7,879 nt of DNA from Sulfurimonas sp. (GTDB lineage Bacteria; Campylobacterota; Campylobacteria; Campylobacterales; Sulfurimonadaceae), in assembly GCA_021107375.1 (NCBI GenBank), contig JAIOSY010000093.1:1-7879 (forward strand), given 5' to 3'. Position numbers and translations under genes: made by a program. How positions within the stretch are numbered: position 1 is the first letter of the stretch; each line of letters opens with the position of its first letter. Positions 5,595-7,879 of the stretch are shown here, in pieces. The notes below the pieces were generated by a model. It was not told the origin of the DNA and made no database searches. It saw only the letters and a list, made by a program, of their open reading frames with translations.

Positions 5595-6155
5595 ATGTCA
5601 GATTACGCACCAGATTTTGCACAGTGGAGCCTTGATACGATTCGTGATGAGGATGGGGCTTTAAGTTGGTTAGAGGAACAAAGATTTGAGTGGAGTACGC
5701 CAACTGCTCTAGCTATTGAACAGATTTTACAAGGTAAAACACTTATTCTCATAACTGATGAGAAAAGAAAATGGTTTGAAAACTATATTTTATCCTCTTT
5801 AAATAGCGATAAAATAGATAGACCAATTTTATCTATTGTTAGTATTGACTCTATTTATCCCCATTATAATAATATTAATAGTGGAGAGATGATAGATATT
5901 TTAGATGATATGATTTCATTATCATATAAAGATAATTATCTTTTTTGGTATATTGGTAGTGGAGATGACAAACGCTCAGATATAGCAAAAAGACGAGATA
6001 ATAGTTATTTTTGGATTTTTGATGAAGATTTTCATAATGCTTTTAAACTAAAATCATATGATACACACTTAGATATAAAACTTTTACAGCTATATAGACT
6101 CTTTAACTCATCATTAAATGCCGCGATGTTTGGAGAGATTGATGTTAATTCATGA
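5595..6155 (+). CDS. hobA: HobA, DnaA-binding regulator of replication initiation
   Basis: HobA is a Campylobacterota-specific protein, shown in Helicobacter pylori to bind DnaA domain I-II as a tetramer and promote orisome assembly at oriC. It is a structural counterpart of E. coli DiaA. The 186 residues align by eye with the H. pylori protein (about 180 aa): an acidic N-terminal segment, LILITDEKRKWFENYILSSLN at 50-70 (Helicobacter has a similar SRHWFLNYILSNLN), RPILSIVSID at 76-85, YLFWYIG at 115-121, FWIFDED at 139-145, and the C-terminal LDIKLLQLYRLFNSSL at 159-174. No catalytic motif is visible, in keeping with an adaptor role. It sits between lysC (6-base gap, weak ribosome site) and holB (14-base overlap), the same order as in H. 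pylori. Its start codon lies within CACATGTC, one base off the repeated word. Confidence 0.92.
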   Translation: MSDYAPDFAQWSLDTIRDEDGALSWLEEQRFEWSTPTALAIEQILQGKTLILITDEKRKWFENYILSSLNSDKIDRPILSIVSIDSIYPHYNNINSGEMIDILDDMISLSYKDNYLFWYIGSGDDKRSDIAKRRDNSYFWIFDEDFHNAFKLKSYDTHLDIKLLQLYRLFNSSLNAAMFGEIDVNS

Positions 6156-6762
6156 GAGTAAAAAAAGTCATATTTTAATCTCTTCTGATATAGAAGGTAA
6201 CTTTGAGAGATTAAAAGAGGAGTTTTATCCAGCTAGAGTTGTTGGTTTTGTGGAAGCTGATGAGTTTAAAATAGAACATGCTAAAGCAGTTATTAGTGAA
6301 GCTTATATAAGTGAATCTCAAACAAAGTATATTGTTATGGGTGCTAAAAATTTCAACGCTATCTCTCAAAATGCACTTTTAAAAGTTTTAGAAGAACCAC
6401 CTAAAAATATAGAGTTTATAATTATATCTGCTACAAAATCAAATTTACTTCCAACAGTTCGTTCAAGACTTCCAATAATTAAGGGTGATGTAAATCATGA
6501 AATTCAAGAGATAGAATTAAATCTCTTAAAAATTGATTATGCAAAAACTTTTGCATTTTTAAAACTTCATGCTCGAATCGGTAAAATAGAAGCAAAATTA
6601 TTGGTAGAAGCTCTTTATAATCGTGCAACCGTTATAGATAAGTTGTTGCTTTCACGCCAACAGTTAGATAATTTTGATAAGGCGTATAGACTTTTAGAGT
6701 TAAATTCAAAACCTCAAAATGTTTTAGCGATGTTGCTTATGAGTTTTGTAGGTGAGAAGTAA
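6142..6762 (+). CDS. holB: DNA polymerase III clamp-loader subunit delta prime, short form
   Basis: Delta prime is a fixed subunit of the clamp loader that places the beta sliding clamp on DNA. The recognisable core is IVMGAKNFNAISQNALLKVLEEPPKNIEFIIISATKSNLLPTVRSRLPI (about residues 64-112 from this start). QNALLKVLEEPP at 76-87 and Ser108-Arg109, the arginine-finger region (Leu replaces the usual Cys), are diagnostic. About 206 residues is much shorter than E. coli HolB (334), as in other Campylobacterota. There is no Walker A motif and no zinc-binding cysteine cluster, so it cannot be an ATP-binding subunit. The ATG at 6142 is chosen because GGAGAG at 6132-6137 lies four bases upstream. 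An earlier ATG at 6118 would add MPRCLERL without a good ribosome site. It overlaps hobA by 14 bases, so the two replication genes are likely translationally coupled. Confidence 0.87.
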   Translation: MLIHESKKSHILISSDIEGNFERLKEEFYPARVVGFVEADEFKIEHAKAVISEAYISESQTKYIVMGAKNFNAISQNALLKVLEEPPKNIEFIIISATKSNLLPTVRSRLPIIKGDVNHEIQEIELNLLKIDYAKTFAFLKLHARIGKIEAKLLVEALYNRATVIDKLLLSRQQLDNFDKAYRLLELNSKPQNVLAMLLMSFVGEK

Positions 6763-6773
6763 ATGAGAAATAG

Positions 6774-7879
6774 ATGAGAGTTGAGAGATTATCAAATAGT
6801 GTAGATGCAAAAAAATTACTAACAAATTTGGGTGTAGATGGTGGTGGAGTTAGTATCTTGACTTCAAAAATGAATCATTATCTTATACATATAAAAGATT
6901 TACATGTTGGTGGAGCAAATATATTAAAGAAAGATGAACTCTCAATCGGAGCAGATTTAGCTGTTCCTCGTGGGACTGTTCTTGCAACTACTCCTAAAGT
7001 GGATGCTGTTTTGATAGCAACTCAAAAACAGTTACAAATATTAAGTAAAAAAGAGTTAGCTCAACCTTTTGGTTTAAAAGAGTTGGCTCATAAACTAAAA
7101 TCTATTTTGAATTCAAAAAAATCTCGGCATGTGGAGATTATGGGTGTAGTTAATGCTAATGAAGATAGTTTTTTTGAGGGAAGTCGATTTAAAGAGGCAG
7201 CTGCCATAGATAAAATTGAGTTAATGATAAGTGATGGTGCTGATATTATAGATATTGGTGGTGTATCCTCTCGTCCTAATGCTCTAAAGGTTAGTGCAAA
7301 AGATGAACTAGAGAGAGTAAAACCTATATTAGATGCTATTAAAGAAAATAAACTTTATGAAAAAGTTAAATTTAGTATAGATTCTTATGAACCAAAAGTG
7401 ATTGCACATGCCATGGATAGTGGATTTAAAATTGTAAATGATATAATTGGTTTAGCAGATGATGAGGTGTGTAAATTATGTGCTTCATATGATGCAACGG
7501 CAGTTATTATGCATATGCAAGGAACACCTCAAACAATGCAAAATAACCCAGTATATGAAAGTTTATTAGATGATGTCTATCAATTCTTAAAAAATAGAAT
7601 TCAAAAAGCCGAATCTTTTGGAGTTAGTGATATAATAATTGATGTAGGTATAGGTTTTGGTAAAACTCTTGAAGATAATCTTAGTTTAATTAAAAATCTT
7701 GAGCATTTTTTAACCTTAAATAAAAAGATTTTAGTAGGTGCATCAAGAAAGTCTATGATAGATAAAATTTATCCATCGAATGTAGATGAGAGGTTGGCTG
7801 GAACGCTTGCTCTACATTTAGAAGCTATGAGAAATGGGGTTTCAATCCTTAGAGTACATGATGTTAAAGAGCATGTTCA
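6774..7879 (+). CDS. folP: Dihydropteroate synthase FolP with N-terminal extension (3' end outside window)
   Basis: FolP condenses p-aminobenzoate with dihydropterin pyrophosphate in folate synthesis. The frame is open to the right edge (368 complete codons) and probably lacks only some 15-20 residues. The TIM-barrel domain starts at about 121: EIMGVVNANEDSFFEG (Asn127, metal-binding), DIGGVSSRP from Asp160, a SIDSYEP strand, VNDIIG, MHMQGTPQTMQ from 246, IDVGIGFGK with Asp290, VGASRKS at 321-327, and RVHDV at 360-364. Deviations are NANEDSF where NVTPDSF is common, and Val291 where DPG is usual. Residues 1-120 precede the catalytic domain and hold GADLAVPRGTVLATTP and VLIATQKQLQILSKKELAQPFGLKELAHKL; extended FolP proteins occur in Helicobacter and some other bacteria, function unknown to me. 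The upstream codon in frame is a stop, so 6774 is the earliest start. It lies 11 bases after holB, with only a weak GAGAA-type ribosome site. Confidence 0.95.
   Translation, partial: MRVERLSNSVDAKKLLTNLGVDGGGVSILTSKMNHYLIHIKDLHVGGANILKKDELSIGADLAVPRGTVLATTPKVDAVLIATQKQLQILSKKELAQPFGLKELAHKLKSILNSKKSRHVEIMGVVNANEDSFFEGSRFKEAAAIDKIELMISDGADIIDIGGVSSRPNALKVSAKDELERVKPILDAIKENKLYEKVKFSIDSYEPKVIAHAMDSGFKIVNDIIGLADDEVCKLCASYDATAVIMHMQGTPQTMQNNPVYESLLDDVYQFLKNRIQKAESFGVSDIIIDVGIGFGKTLEDNLSLIKNLEHFLTLNKKILVGASRKSMIDKIYPSNVDERLAGTLALHLEAMRNGVSILRVHDVKEHV
7126..7134 (+). repeat. GGCATGTGG word, exact copy 8
   Basis: The extended match TCTCGGCATGTGGAGATT starts at 7122. It is in sense orientation in folP, in the third possible frame, giving Arg118-His119-Val120 at the junction of extension and catalytic domain. 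Confidence 0.85.
7405..7412 (-). repeat. GGCATGTG word, 8-base copy
   Basis: The minus-strand context is ATCCATGGCATGTGCAATC. It is antisense in folP and encodes Ala211-His212-Ala213. Confidence 0.75.

Noticed and set aside
6118..6141. Longer holB start at 6118
   Set aside because: It lacks a ribosome binding site, while the ATG at 6142 has GGAGAG at good spacing; the extra MPRCLERL is not family-like.
6763..6777. Four-codon open frame (Met-Arg-Asn-Arg) between holB and folP whose TGA overlaps the folP ATG
   Set aside because: It could couple translation, but such a tiny frame arises easily by chance and has no supporting ribosome site.

Overview
The window is a dense, AT-rich block of housekeeping genes from a member of the Campylobacterota (formerly Epsilonproteobacteria). 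Sulfurimonas or a close free-living relative is the best guess. The strongest evidence is the run nudH/rppH - lysC - hobA - holB - folP. HobA is the DnaA-binding replication regulator known only from this phylum, and the order from hemW to folP resembles the Helicobacter pylori chromosome around HP1226-HP1232 (from memory, not searched). The genus is an inference.

Layout. Positions 1-464 (+) hold the 3' end of dprA, the DNA-processing protein of natural transformation. It converges on and overlaps by 8 bases the queA end of a leftward cluster. That cluster reads, in transcription order on the minus strand: hemW (3827-2772), a 60-base gap with a promoter-like sequence, then tatB (2711-2304), tatC (2311-1487) and queA (1485-457). 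The last three overlap or nearly touch, so they form one operon. A 78-base AT-rich divergent region (3828-3905) separates hemW from a rightward operon: nudH (3906-4376), lysC (4377-5588), hobA (5595-6155), holB (6142-6762) and folP (6774 to past the right edge). Gaps in this operon are 0-11 bases, and hobA/holB overlap. No stretch over 300 bases lacks a gene. I see no tRNA, rRNA, insertion sequence, prophage or CRISPR array.

Functions. The left cluster combines a radical-SAM heme chaperone, the twin-arginine protein export core (TatB and TatC, without TatA) and queuosine tRNA modification. The right operon combines mRNA 5'-end processing, entry into the aspartate amino-acid family, replication initiation (HobA), the clamp loader (delta prime) and folate synthesis.

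The most interesting signal is not a gene. A short word, GGCATGTGG (extended consensus about TCTYGGCATGTGGRAWTT), is scattered through the coding sequences on both strands. There are 8 exact 9-mers, 12 copies of the 8-mer GGCATGTG and several one-mismatch relatives, where well under one 9-mer is expected. It is read in all three sense frames (Ala-Cys-Gly, Gly-Met-Trp, Arg-His-Val) and in antisense (Pro/Ser/Ala-His-Ala), so selection appears to act on DNA rather than protein. Its look (GC-rich core, AT-rich flank, both orientations, tolerated inside conserved enzymes) resembles the DNA uptake sequences of Haemophilus and Neisseria. A competence gene, dprA, is in the same window. I know of no described uptake word of this sequence in Campylobacterota, so this is a candidate genome-wide signal.
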